From: an uncultured Oscillospiraceae bacterium | GTDB taxonomy: Bacteria > Bacillota > Clostridia > Oscillospirales > Oscillospiraceae | Assembly (NCBI GenBank): GCA_944383165.1 | Contig: CALWON010000013.1 | Coordinates: forward strand, 1 to 39,638 | DNA: 39,638 nt | Direction of reading: 5' to 3' | Shown here: positions 9,148 through 17,311 of the stretch, piece after piece | How the letters are laid out: every line of letters begins with the position of its first letter | Numbering within the stretch: position 1 is the first letter of the stretch | The notes under the pieces: model-generated | Databases searched by the model: none | What the model was told of the DNA's origin: nothing | The model's input: the letters and a program-made list of their open reading frames with translations, nothing else | Translations under genes and position numbers: made by a program

Positions 9148-11487
9148 ATGGCAGCCAAGGATTCGCTTACAGCCAAACTAAAAAGATGGAACTGGCATTC
9201 CATACCAACAGGGGAGGTGACTATGCAGGCGTCTGCCCTCCTGCGCAGTGCGGATGTTGGGATTCATTTCACCCTTGCAGCAATCTGTTCTGGTGCTTCC
9301 ATTTTTGGTGGGTATGCCCCTTTTGGGGTTTCTCTGGTGGGTGCTGCCGGTTCTGGTGTATGTGGTGCTGCGGCACTGCTGGGGGCAGTGTTTGGGTATT
9401 TTGCTCTCATGGGTTTTGTGGATGGGCTGCGGTATGCTTCTGCGGCAATTTTAACCTTTTCAGTTCAGTTTGCCTTTTATGACCTAAAAGCACTGCGGCA
9501 CCCTTGGGTTATGCCAGCATGTGCTGGCTTTCTGACTGGCTGTACCAGTTTTATCTACCTGTCAGAACACGGCTGGCGCACTGTGGATGTGATTTACTTT
9601 CTTTTGGAATGTTTTGTCACAGCTGGGGGCTGCTGGTGCTACCGGCAACTTCTTTTGCCGCTGCGCTGTGGGCACAGTGACCGCATTCTCTCCCCCCAAC
9701 GCAGAGCCAGCCTTGTGTTTCTCCTGTGTACCCTTCTCATTGCACTCTCTCCCATCTCACTTTTTGGTCATATCTCCCTTGGTCGTACCTTGGCAATTGT
9801 CATGGTTTTGGCTGTGGCATGGCAGGGGAACTGTACTTCTGGGGCCGTTCTGGGGCTGATTGCCGGGCTTTCTATGGACATCGCTGCCAATAGTAACCCT
9901 ATGTATGCCATGGCGTTTGGTATCTCGGGATTGTGTGCTGGTTTTTACCACCACAAAAAGCGGCGCTATGCTGCCCTTGCCTATGTGCTGACCAACAGTG
10001 CTGCCGTTCTATGGACTTGGGAATACGGATTACCCATCTCTATTTTATATGAAACTGTGTTAGCCTCCATTGGCTTCCTGCTGCTTCCAGAACGTCCTCT
10101 GAGACGGCTTGGCATCTGGCTGATACCAGAGGCAGCCCCTTCCACAGATCACCGCCAGTTAGTACAGAAAAAATTGGAAGCCACGGCCCAAGCATTTCGT
10201 ACACTGTATGAAACCATGCGCACCGGTTTTCGACCGCCCAGCAACGACAATGACATTGCCACCATTTTTGACCGTGCCGCCTGCCGTGTTTGCAAATTTT
10301 GTACCCTTTGTGCGGACTGTTGGGAAAAAAACTATGTGACTACCTTCAATGCACTCAATGATGCCACACAAGCCATGCTAGAACGAGGGCAAGGAGAAGC
10401 TGGGGATTTTCCTCAATATTTCTCCAGTCGCTGCATCCACTTTGCAAAATTTCTCTCCGCTGTCAACCAGGAACTGACCGCACTGCTCTACCGCAGGCAG
10501 TACCAGCATAAAATCCAGCAGAGCCGCCTCATGGTGTGCAGCCAATATGGAGAAATGGCATCACTTCTTGGGAAAGCCGCCTCAGAACTCAGTGAAGAGC
10601 TGGTTCCGGAACCTCGCTACAATACCGCTTTGCACCAGTTTCTTCTGTCTCTGGGTGGGGAGTGGCAGGGCTGCACCTACCGGGACTCCCGTGGGCTTTT
10701 GTGGGTAGAGCTCAGCGGCTTGGAGTGCCAGTTGCTCGCCTCATCCAATGCCCTTTCCCAGCTGATGAGCCTCTTTCCGGTTCCGATGCGGATGGAAGAA
10801 CAGCTTCCCAACCGTCTTATTTTAGTACAGCAGGAACCATTTATGGCAATTGCTGGCGTTGCAGCACAAAAGAAGGATGGGGAAACCGTCAGTGGGGATG
10901 CTGGTACTTATTTTAAGCGTTCAGATGGCACTTTATACGTGCTTCTGTGCGACGGAATGGGTAGTGGTATCCATGCCAATCGAGAAAGTACACTGGCATT
11001 GCGGCTACTAGAACAATTTTTACAGGCTGGGATGGAAACGGAACATGCACTCAAAACACTGAATACTGCTCTTGCACTGCGAGAAGAAGAATTGGGGGCA
11101 TTTACAACCATTGACCTTTTACAGCTCAACCTTTACACGGGTGATGGAATCCTGTTCAAGTTCGGTGCGGCTCCTACCTATTTAAAAAAAGGGAGCACCA
11201 TTCGTCGCATCACTGGAACCTCCCTGCCAGCTGGTCTATCCCTGGACCCAAATACCAACCCAGACCGCACCCCCATCCACTTGAATGCTGGGGATTGTGT
11301 GCTTATGATTAGCGATGGTGTTTGCAGCATTGAGGATGACCAGTGGATTCGAGAATTATTCTCTGCCTTTACAGGAGAGAGCCCCAAAGAACTTGCCAAA
11401 CAGCTTCTCACCCAAAGCCCACAAACTGCCACAGATGACCGCACAGCCTTAGTGGTGCAACTGATGGAACGGGAAAAATCTGCATAA
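9148..11487 (+). CDS. spoIIE: stage II sporulation protein E, membrane PP2C-type phosphatase
   Basis: About 779 residues (Bacillus SpoIIE is 827). The first ~300 residues are highly hydrophobic and hold the multiple membrane helices. A middle region has a cysteine cluster (CRVCKFCTLCADCW, about 385-400) common in clostridial homologues. The C-terminal PP2C domain starts near residue 567 (GVAAQKKDGETVSGD), with the metal motif CDGMGSG at about 600-606 and MISDGV further on. SpoIIE localises at the asymmetric septum and dephosphorylates SpoIIAA, releasing sigma-F in the forespore. The frame runs upstream to 9076, but AAGGAGG at 9134-9140 fixes the ATG at 9148. It is monocistronic with its own terminator and is separated from tilS-hpt-ftsH by the DAK2 operon, whereas in Bacillus it lies upstream of that cluster. 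Confidence 0.94.
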   Translation: MAAKDSLTAKLKRWNWHSIPTGEVTMQASALLRSADVGIHFTLAAICSGASIFGGYAPFGVSLVGAAGSGVCGAAALLGAVFGYFALMGFVDGLRYASAAILTFSVQFAFYDLKALRHPWVMPACAGFLTGCTSFIYLSEHGWRTVDVIYFLLECFVTAGGCWCYRQLLLPLRCGHSDRILSPQRRASLVFLLCTLLIALSPISLFGHISLGRTLAIVMVLAVAWQGNCTSGAVLGLIAGLSMDIAANSNPMYAMAFGISGLCAGFYHHKKRRYAALAYVLTNSAAVLWTWEYGLPISILYETVLASIGFLLLPERPLRRLGIWLIPEAAPSTDHRQLVQKKLEATAQAFRTLYETMRTGFRPPSNDNDIATIFDRAACRVCKFCTLCADCWEKNYVTTFNALNDATQAMLERGQGEAGDFPQYFSSRCIHFAKFLSAVNQELTALLYRRQYQHKIQQSRLMVCSQYGEMASLLGKAASELSEELVPEPRYNTALHQFLLSLGGEWQGCTYRDSRGLLWVELSGLECQLLASSNALSQLMSLFPVPMRMEEQLPNRLILVQQEPFMAIAGVAAQKKDGETVSGDAGTYFKRSDGTLYVLLCDGMGSGIHANRESTLALRLLEQFLQAGMETEHALKTLNTALALREEELGAFTTIDLLQLNLYTGDGILFKFGAAPTYLKKGSTIRRITGTSLPAGLSLDPNTNPDRTPIHLNAGDCVLMISDGVCSIEDDQWIRELFSAFTGESPKELAKQLLTQSPQTATDDRTALVVQLMEREKSA

Positions 11488-11493
11488 TATTTG

Positions 11494-11542
11494 AAATCCA
11501 GCAGGAAGGATGTACCTCACATTCCCTTCCTGCTGGATTTTT
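11494..11542 (+). terminator. intrinsic terminator of spoIIE
   Basis: A 16-bp perfect stem (arms 11494-11509 and 11525-11540, core ATCCAGCAGGAAGG) with a 15-base loop, ending in a T-run at 11538-11542. It starts 7 bases after the spoIIE stop. The opposite gene ends at 11562, so it may also act weakly on the minus strand. Confidence 0.88.
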
Positions 11543-11561
11543 CATTCATTCCTATTCTCGA

Positions 11562-12104
11562 CTATGCCAAAACAGAGTATGGCTCCTCATCCTTCACATA
11601 GGAGTAGTAGTCCTCCATTGTAAAGTCAGATGGTAAACCAGCCAAATCACTTCTGCCTTCCTCGATATGGTCCTTACTGAGTTTGAGCCATGCTACGAAC
11701 ATTTCTGGGTCATTTTCACGGATGTTTGACACCCACTTTTCTCCTTCTTCTTTCAAGAAAGTCAGTCTGTCCCCAAAGGACAGATTTATGCTGTCCGCCT
11801 TTGCTAAGCTCTCTGTCAGTTGTTGGTTTTTGCTTTGAATGGTTTCCAACATAATGGTCCATTTTCTTGGAACTTCGTGTGTCATTTCTTCTGGTACATT
11901 TAATGTCACTTCTGATTGTTCCTCTGTCAGTTGAAAGGTGTCATAGTTTCCTGCCTGCAAACTGGTTCCATCAGACAACTTTTCTGGTTTTTGAAAGGTG
12001 GTATCAGATTGTATGACATTTGCAGAAGTTTGGGCTGGCTGTGTCCCATGGATGCTGGATGGTAGTTTTCCTGAAAACGGGGTATCTAATGGATATAACA
12101 TCAT
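11562..12104 (-). CDS. hypothetical protein, 180 aa
   Basis: I do not recognise this family. The ATG at 12104 is chosen for AAGGAGT 9 bases upstream; the frame extends about 24 codons further without another good ribosome binding site. The first ~75 residues are Ser/Thr/Gln/Pro-rich and look disordered. The C-terminal half (about 80-180) is predicted helical and strongly acidic, with GDRLTFLKEEGEKWV, WLKLSKDHIEEG and MEDYYSYVKDEE. There is no signal peptide, membrane segment, cysteine cluster or catalytic motif. It lies downstream of mnmG and the hydrolase gene on the same strand, 126 bp away, so it may be cotranscribed or separate. The good start site and length argue that it is real. Confidence 0.7.
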   Translation of the reverse strand: MMLYPLDTPFSGKLPSSIHGTQPAQTSANVIQSDTTFQKPEKLSDGTSLQAGNYDTFQLTEEQSEVTLNVPEEMTHEVPRKWTIMLETIQSKNQQLTESLAKADSINLSFGDRLTFLKEEGEKWVSNIRENDPEMFVAWLKLSKDHIEEGRSDLAGLPSDFTMEDYYSYVKDEEPYSVLA

Positions 12105-12183
12105 CTGTTGGTCACTCCTTGTTCTTCTGTTTGCACTTGTTCTTCTGCCCCACAAAACATTCTCACATACCACCATATATATC

Positions 12184-12201
12184 GTCCATTTTTTTATGGA
12201 C
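12184..12201. repeat. short inverted repeat upstream of the 180-aa gene
   Basis: GTCCAT, six T, ATGGAC: 6-base arms around a homopolymer spacer, between the hydrolase stop and the hypothetical gene. It is too weak for a terminator and lacks a T-run on the minus strand. It could be a small operator or chance. Confidence 0.3.
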
Positions 12202-12230
12202 TTAAGACCACTTTCCTGTTGTACTCCTGT

Positions 12231-13124
12231 TTATTGCAGTTGGCTATACTTTGTCACACCTGCCTCTGTGTTCATAAAAAGCCGCCCTTCATCCACCAGA
12301 TATTCGATAAAAAAGCGAATATTCCGCTCAAATCGCAGAGAGCGACTGGGCTTTTTTGTAAAGAGCTCGTAATAATTGCATACTGCTCTGGAAATTTCGC
12401 TGGCAGTCATAGGACGAACCACCAGAGACTGAATCTCTGCCGCTCTCTGTGCAAGCAGTGCGTCATTTTGGTCAATCAGGGAAGGCAATTCACTGCCCTC
12501 TGCAACCCCCCTGTGTGCCATAATCAATTTGTCACAGGACACATCCCGCAGCCGTTGGCGGCTCACGGCTGCCTGTTTGTGGGACAAATTATAAGGGAGT
12601 TTCGATCCCATCATTTCTGTAGAAAGTAGGGCATCCCCAACATAACACACCCCATCCGGTGTTAGGATGACAATATGCCCCGCTGAATGCCCTGGTGTGT
12701 GGATGATTTCAAATTCTACCCCAGCAAAGGGAAATTTCCCGTTTTCTGGTGGCACAATAATGTCCGGATGCTGTACCAGACCGGACGCCTCACGCTCTAC
12801 GGTCTCTGGTGTCAAAAGCAGAAAGTAGCATTTCAAAGTCAGAAGGCTTGCACACATGCCAGCCTCTGCCGCAGTCATTGCCACTGGAATGCCATAGGTC
12901 TCCTGTAAAAAACGATTGTTTCCTCCATGGTCCACATGAGCATGGGAACAGAGTACTCCCACAGGCTGCAACTCATATTGTGCAATCGCCTCCATTAAGT
13001 CCTGCTGTTCCTGTGCCAATCCTGTATCCAAAAAAATACACTTGTGTTCATCGATGCGATAGATGGGGATATACTCAAATCCCTCCAGCACCCATGTATG
13101 ATCTTTTACCTGTCTCAGTTCCAT
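12231..13124 (-). CDS. metallo-beta-lactamase-fold hydrolase
   Basis: 297 residues. The metal motif HAHVDH is at 61-66, with further ligands expected in the HTPGHSAGH region (about 141-149), GDALL (about 167) and MAHRG (about 204). After the MBL core, a C-terminal segment of about 75 residues (MTASEISRAVCNYYELF, then NIRFFIEYLVDEGRL) resembles the winged-helix tail found on many MBL hydrolases of this size. The substrate cannot be told; the class includes glyoxalase-II-like thioesterases and other hydrolases. AAAGGAGT precedes the ATG. It follows mnmG by 18 bp and is probably cotranscribed with it, but no functional link to tRNA modification is evident. Confidence 0.85.
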   Translation of the reverse strand: MELRQVKDHTWVLEGFEYIPIYRIDEHKCIFLDTGLAQEQQDLMEAIAQYELQPVGVLCSHAHVDHGGNNRFLQETYGIPVAMTAAEAGMCASLLTLKCYFLLLTPETVEREASGLVQHPDIIVPPENGKFPFAGVEFEIIHTPGHSAGHIVILTPDGVCYVGDALLSTEMMGSKLPYNLSHKQAAVSRQRLRDVSCDKLIMAHRGVAEGSELPSLIDQNDALLAQRAAEIQSLVVRPMTASEISRAVCNYYELFTKKPSRSLRFERNIRFFIEYLVDEGRLFMNTEAGVTKYSQLQ

Positions 13125-13142
13125 ATAAACTCCTTTGTCCGT

Positions 13143-15017
13143 TTATCTGTTCTGTTTCAGATATACCATTAACACTGCAATATCCGCAGGGGATACGCCC
13201 GATACCCGGCTGGCCTGCCCCAAATTCTGAGGTCGAATCTGGTCCAGCTTCTGCCTTGCTTCCAGCCTTAATCCCTGAATGCACCCATAGTCCATATCTT
13301 CTGGCAGTGGTGTGCGCTCCAGTTTCTGCATTTCCTCCACCTGCCGCAACTGTCGGTCAATATAGCCCTGATATTTAATTTTAATTTCCACTGCCTCTCC
13401 AACTGCTGTGGATAGGTCGGGTCGCTGTGGGTCAAATGGTGCAAGTTCATTGTAGTGAATGGTAGGTCTGCGTAATAAGTCTGCCAGTCTTGCTCCATTC
13501 TGAACCGCAGTTTCCCCATGACTTTGGAGGAATTGTTCCAACACTTCACTGGGAGCCACACCTGTATGTTCCAACCGCTTACTTTCCCGCTCCACTGCCT
13601 GATATTTTTCCTCTACTGCCTGGAGCTGCTGTTCTGATACCAGACCCAACTGAAAGCCAATGGCAGTCAGCCTTTGGTCTGCATTGTCCTGTCGGTGTAG
13701 CAGACGGTATTCAGTGCGGGATGTCATCATACGGTATGGCTCATTGGTACCCTTTGTCACCAAATCATCAATCAATACACCAATATAGCCCTGGTCCCGT
13801 CTGAGAATCAGTGGTTCCCGTCCCAACAGTTTTAATGCTGCGTTGACCCCTGCCACAAATCCCTGCACCGCTGCCTCCTCGTAGCCAGAAGAACCATTGA
13901 ACTGCCCCGCTCCATAGAGACCACTGATTTTTTTTGTCTCCAATGTGGCATATAGCTCTGTTGGGTCAATGCAATCATACTCAATGGCGTAGGCACATCT
14001 AGTCATCTCTGCCTGTTCCAATCCTGGGATGGTGTGTAACATCTCCACCTGTACTTCCTCTGGCAGAGAGGAAGAAAAACCCTGAATATACAGTTCCTCT
14101 GTATCTAACCCCATAGGTTCTACAAACAACAGGTGTCTCTCTTTGTCTGCAAACCGCACCACTTTATCTTCAATGGACGGGCAATATCTGGGACCCACCC
14201 CCTCAATCACACCTGAATAGAGGGGAGAGCGGTCCAGATTGGCACGGATGACCTCATGGGTTTTGGCTGTGGTGGTGGTGAGCCAACACACCACTTGATT
14301 TTCTGGCTGCTCTTGTGTAGAAAAAGAGAAAGGCTGGGCATCTGCATCCCCCTCCTGTATCTCCATTTTAGAAAAGTCTACACTTCTGGCATTGACCCGT
14401 GGTGGGGTACCTGTTTTAAACCGTCGCAAAGACAAACCCAGTTTTTTCAGGCAGTCCGTCAATGGCAGGGCTGCTGCCAGACCGTCTGGACCTGAATCCC
14501 GCACAACCTCTCCCACAATGGTGCGTCCCCCTAAAAATGTACCGCTGGCAATGACCACAGCCCGTACCTGATAGGTGGCTCCTGTATGGGTGACAACCCC
14601 GGTCACTTGGTTGTGTTCTGTTAAAATTTCTACTACTTCTGCCTGTTTGACCCAGAGATGCTCCTGCTTCTCCAGTGTGTGCTTCATCACCTTTTGGTAT
14701 TCCCGTCTGTCTGCCTGTGCACGCAGGGACCACACCGCAGGTCCTTTTCCTTTATTGAGTACTCGATACTGAATACATGCTCTGTCAGCTGCCTTGCCCA
14801 TCTCGCCTCCCAGTGCATCCAATTCCCGTACCAGGTGCCCCTTCCCTGTCCCCCCAATGGCTGGATTACAGGGCATATTTCCAACTGCATCTAAATTGAT
14901 GCTGAAACACAGTGTATTCAGACCCAATCTGGCACATGCCAGAGCTGCTTCAATGCCTGCATGTCCCGCTCCAATCACTGCCACATCATAACGTCCTGCA
15001 TCATATTGTCTTATCAT
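13143..15017 (-). CDS. mnmG: tRNA uridine-5-carboxymethylaminomethyl modification enzyme MnmG (GidA)
   Basis: 624 residues from the ATG at 15017, standard for MnmG. The FAD-binding Rossmann motif GAGHAG is at 16-21. Both family signatures are present ([15 protein letters not shown] mid-protein and [18 protein letters not shown] later), as is the C-terminal helical domain that binds MnmE ([32 protein letters not shown]). With MnmE it installs the cmnm5 group on wobble U34 of several tRNAs. The frame continues to a TTG at 15032, but GGGGAATGAG upstream suits the ATG better. In many Firmicutes mnmG sits with mnmE, rsmG and jag near oriC; here it is paired with an MBL hydrolase instead. It is transcribed from the promoter at 15059-15087, divergent from recJ. 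Confidence 0.96.
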   Translation of the reverse strand: MIRQYDAGRYDVAVIGAGHAGIEAALACARLGLNTLCFSINLDAVGNMPCNPAIGGTGKGHLVRELDALGGEMGKAADRACIQYRVLNKGKGPAVWSLRAQADRREYQKVMKHTLEKQEHLWVKQAEVVEILTEHNQVTGVVTHTGATYQVRAVVIASGTFLGGRTIVGEVVRDSGPDGLAAALPLTDCLKKLGLSLRRFKTGTPPRVNARSVDFSKMEIQEGDADAQPFSFSTQEQPENQVVCWLTTTTAKTHEVIRANLDRSPLYSGVIEGVGPRYCPSIEDKVVRFADKERHLLFVEPMGLDTEELYIQGFSSSLPEEVQVEMLHTIPGLEQAEMTRCAYAIEYDCIDPTELYATLETKKISGLYGAGQFNGSSGYEEAAVQGFVAGVNAALKLLGREPLILRRDQGYIGVLIDDLVTKGTNEPYRMMTSRTEYRLLHRQDNADQRLTAIGFQLGLVSEQQLQAVEEKYQAVERESKRLEHTGVAPSEVLEQFLQSHGETAVQNGARLADLLRRPTIHYNELAPFDPQRPDLSTAVGEAVEIKIKYQGYIDRQLRQVEEMQKLERTPLPEDMDYGCIQGLRLEARQKLDQIRPQNLGQASRVSGVSPADIAVLMVYLKQNR

Positions 15018-15058
15018 GTTCTCATTCCCCAACTGTATCAGATATCATAAACCGGTTT

Positions 15059-15087
15059 ATTTTATCACGTTTTTCTTTCACTCACAA
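15059..15087 (-). promoter_or_regulatory. sigma-A promoter of mnmG
   Basis: On the minus strand TTGTGA (15082-15087), 17 bases, TAAAAT (15059-15064), with a TG one base before the -10 (extended -10). It lies about 40 bases upstream of the mnmG start. Confidence 0.7.
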
Positions 15088-15113
15088 GGGATTTTCCCCT
15101 TCTTCATTTTCCC

Positions 15114-15143
15114 TTGTGCCTTTTATATAAAATATGCTATAAT
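15114..15143 (+). promoter_or_regulatory. sigma-A promoter of the recJ-relA operon
   Basis: TTGTGC (15114-15119), 18 bases, TATAAT (15138-15143) with an extended -10 TG at 15135-15136. Expected start near 15150, about 45 bases ahead of recJ. Confidence 0.75.
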
Positions 15144-15194
15144 ACCCGTAACATGTCCATAATAATTCCATCGGAATGGAAAGGAGGGATTGGA

Positions 15195-17264
15195 ATGAAA
15201 TACCAACAATGGGCAGTGCTCCCCCAAAATTCTCAGGCATATGACTGTTTGACTTCATCTGGTATCTCCTCCCTGTTGGCTGGCATTTTATCCGCACGTG
15301 GATACACCTCTGTCCAGGAAGTCCGTCCACTGCTCACCCCCTGGGATGAACCAATGCCAGACCCCCTTCTTATGAAAGATATGAGGGAAGCGGTCCAGCG
15401 CATCTATGCTGCCATTGCCAGAGGGGAAACCATTGCTGTGTATGGCGACTATGATGTAGATGGGATTACTTCTACTTGTCTTTTGACCGACTACCTATCC
15501 CAAATTGGGGGACAGGTTGTCTCTTATATTCCAGACCGGATTGAGGAGGGATATGGTCTCAATACAGACGCCATTATCACCCTTTCTGGACTGGGTGTGA
15601 CTCTGATTGTAACGGTAGACTGTGGTATCACTGCTGCCAAAGAAGTGGAGTATGCCCACACCTTAGGAATTGATGTGGTGATTACAGACCATCACGAATG
15701 TAAAGAGAGCTTGCCCCATGCCGTTGCAGTGGTAGACCCCCATCGCCCAGATTGCCCTTACCCATTCAAAGGGCTTGCCGGTGTTGGGGTTGCCCTAAAA
15801 CTGGTGATGGCTCTGGCAGGCTCAGAACATGGAGCATCTCAGGCATTCCAGGAATACTGTGATTTGGCAGCAGTTGGGACTGTTGCAGATGTGATGCCTA
15901 TGACAGGGGAAAACCGTACCATTGTACAGCACGGTCTTGCTGCGCTGGAGCATCCCAGGCGGCTTGGTCTAGCCCAGTTGATCCGGGAGTCCAATTTAGG
16001 GGAAAAACCCCTTACCTCTGTCTCCATTGGGTACACATTGGCTCCACGTATCAATGCAGCTGGTCGCATGGGGAAAGCCAACATTGCCACAGAACTGCTC
16101 CTTACCCGTGACCCGTTGCGTGCTTCTCTGTTGGCACAGGAGTTATGTGCTTTAAACCGGGAACGGCAAACCATTGAGGGCGATATTTTTCAGGAGTGTG
16201 TGGAGCGTTTGGAACAGTCCCCTCCCAATGGTGTCATTGTTCTAGCTTCTGAACACTGGCATCAGGGCGTTGTGGGGATTGTAGCATCTAGGCTGGCAGA
16301 AAAATATATCTGCCCCACTTTTATGGTGTGTCTGGACCACGGTGCTGGCAAAGGGTCCTGCCGCTCCTGGGGTGGCATCAACTTATTTCAGCTGCTGTCA
16401 GCCTGTAGTGATTTATTAGATGGCTTCGGAGGTCACGCACTGGCTGCTGGCTTTACGGTGCAGGAATGCCAGCTGCCCCAGCTCACACAACGGCTTACAT
16501 CCCTTGTACAACAGGAGCTTCAAGGCGCTCAGCCTTTGTCTGTTCTCTCTGTTGACAAAATCGCATCCCCAAACGAACTAACTGTTGAGGAAATACAGTC
16601 CCTTGATTTATTGGAACCATGTGGCACTGGCAATCCCAGACCAGTTCTGGCTTTGACAGGAACCCATGTGCTCTCTGCCACACAGGTTGGGCGTGGTCGT
16701 CACTTAAAATTGAAATTGGAGGTAAGGGGCACCTGCTTTGACGCTATTTTTTTCTCCGCTGATGGTGGAGAGTTGGGCGTTGGTGTAGGAAGCCGTATTG
16801 ATGTGGCTTTTTATCCTCAAATCAATGAGTTCCGAGGCACTCGTACAGTACAATTGCAACTGGTAGATTTGCGCCATGCCATGTCTCGTTCTGAGCTAGA
16901 ACGGCAAGCTCTGGAGAAATATCACCTCAAAGCCCCCCTCTCCCCTGATGAAGCAAGGGTTCTGATTCCAGAGCGCAGTGAATTTGCCTCTCTATGGCGG
17001 TATTTACAGATGCAATGCACAGGTCGCCCCTATGTGGAGCAGACCATTTCACACATTTCCAAAACCGTTGCACGCACCTATCATCAAAAGGAATTGCCCC
17101 ATAGAACTACCATTTGTCTGGAAGTGATGGAGGAACGGGGGCTTCTATCTCTGACACCAGTAGAACACACAGAATGTATTCAAATCACATTACATCCTAC
17201 AACCCAAAAGGTAGATTTGGAGGCATCATCCATTTTAAAATATTTACACACCTTTCTCTCCTAG
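15195..17264 (+). CDS. recJ: single-stranded-DNA-specific exonuclease RecJ
   Basis: 689 residues. The DHH superfamily motifs are clear: GDYDVDG at 84-90 (motif I), VDCGIT at 141-146, TDHHE at 164-168 (motif III) and, in DHHA1, FGGHALAAGF around 410-420. RecJ degrades single-stranded DNA 5' to 3' in recombinational and mismatch repair. The C-terminal OB-like and extra domains make it longer than E. coli RecJ (577 aa), as is usual in Firmicutes. AAGGAGG at 15181-15187 sets the ATG at 15195 despite an open upstream frame. It is the first gene of a plus-strand operon with relA; apt, often between them in Firmicutes, is absent. Confidence 0.94.
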   Translation: MKYQQWAVLPQNSQAYDCLTSSGISSLLAGILSARGYTSVQEVRPLLTPWDEPMPDPLLMKDMREAVQRIYAAIARGETIAVYGDYDVDGITSTCLLTDYLSQIGGQVVSYIPDRIEEGYGLNTDAIITLSGLGVTLIVTVDCGITAAKEVEYAHTLGIDVVITDHHECKESLPHAVAVVDPHRPDCPYPFKGLAGVGVALKLVMALAGSEHGASQAFQEYCDLAAVGTVADVMPMTGENRTIVQHGLAALEHPRRLGLAQLIRESNLGEKPLTSVSIGYTLAPRINAAGRMGKANIATELLLTRDPLRASLLAQELCALNRERQTIEGDIFQECVERLEQSPPNGVIVLASEHWHQGVVGIVASRLAEKYICPTFMVCLDHGAGKGSCRSWGGINLFQLLSACSDLLDGFGGHALAAGFTVQECQLPQLTQRLTSLVQQELQGAQPLSVLSVDKIASPNELTVEEIQSLDLLEPCGTGNPRPVLALTGTHVLSATQVGRGRHLKLKLEVRGTCFDAIFFSADGGELGVGVGSRIDVAFYPQINEFRGTRTVQLQLVDLRHAMSRSELERQALEKYHLKAPLSPDEARVLIPERSEFASLWRYLQMQCTGRPYVEQTISHISKTVARTYHQKELPHRTTICLEVMEERGLLSLTPVEHTECIQITLHPTTQKVDLEASSILKYLHTFLS

Positions 17265-17311
17265 CATAAGTTTCCCTGTGTTGTGTGTGAATCCCGTTAC
17301 GAGGTGAGATT

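Noticed and set aside
15018..15194. Replication origin or DnaA-box cluster in the mnmG-recJ gap (mnmG is often near oriC)
   Set aside because: No TTATCCACA-like boxes are seen; the gap is fully explained by two divergent promoters.
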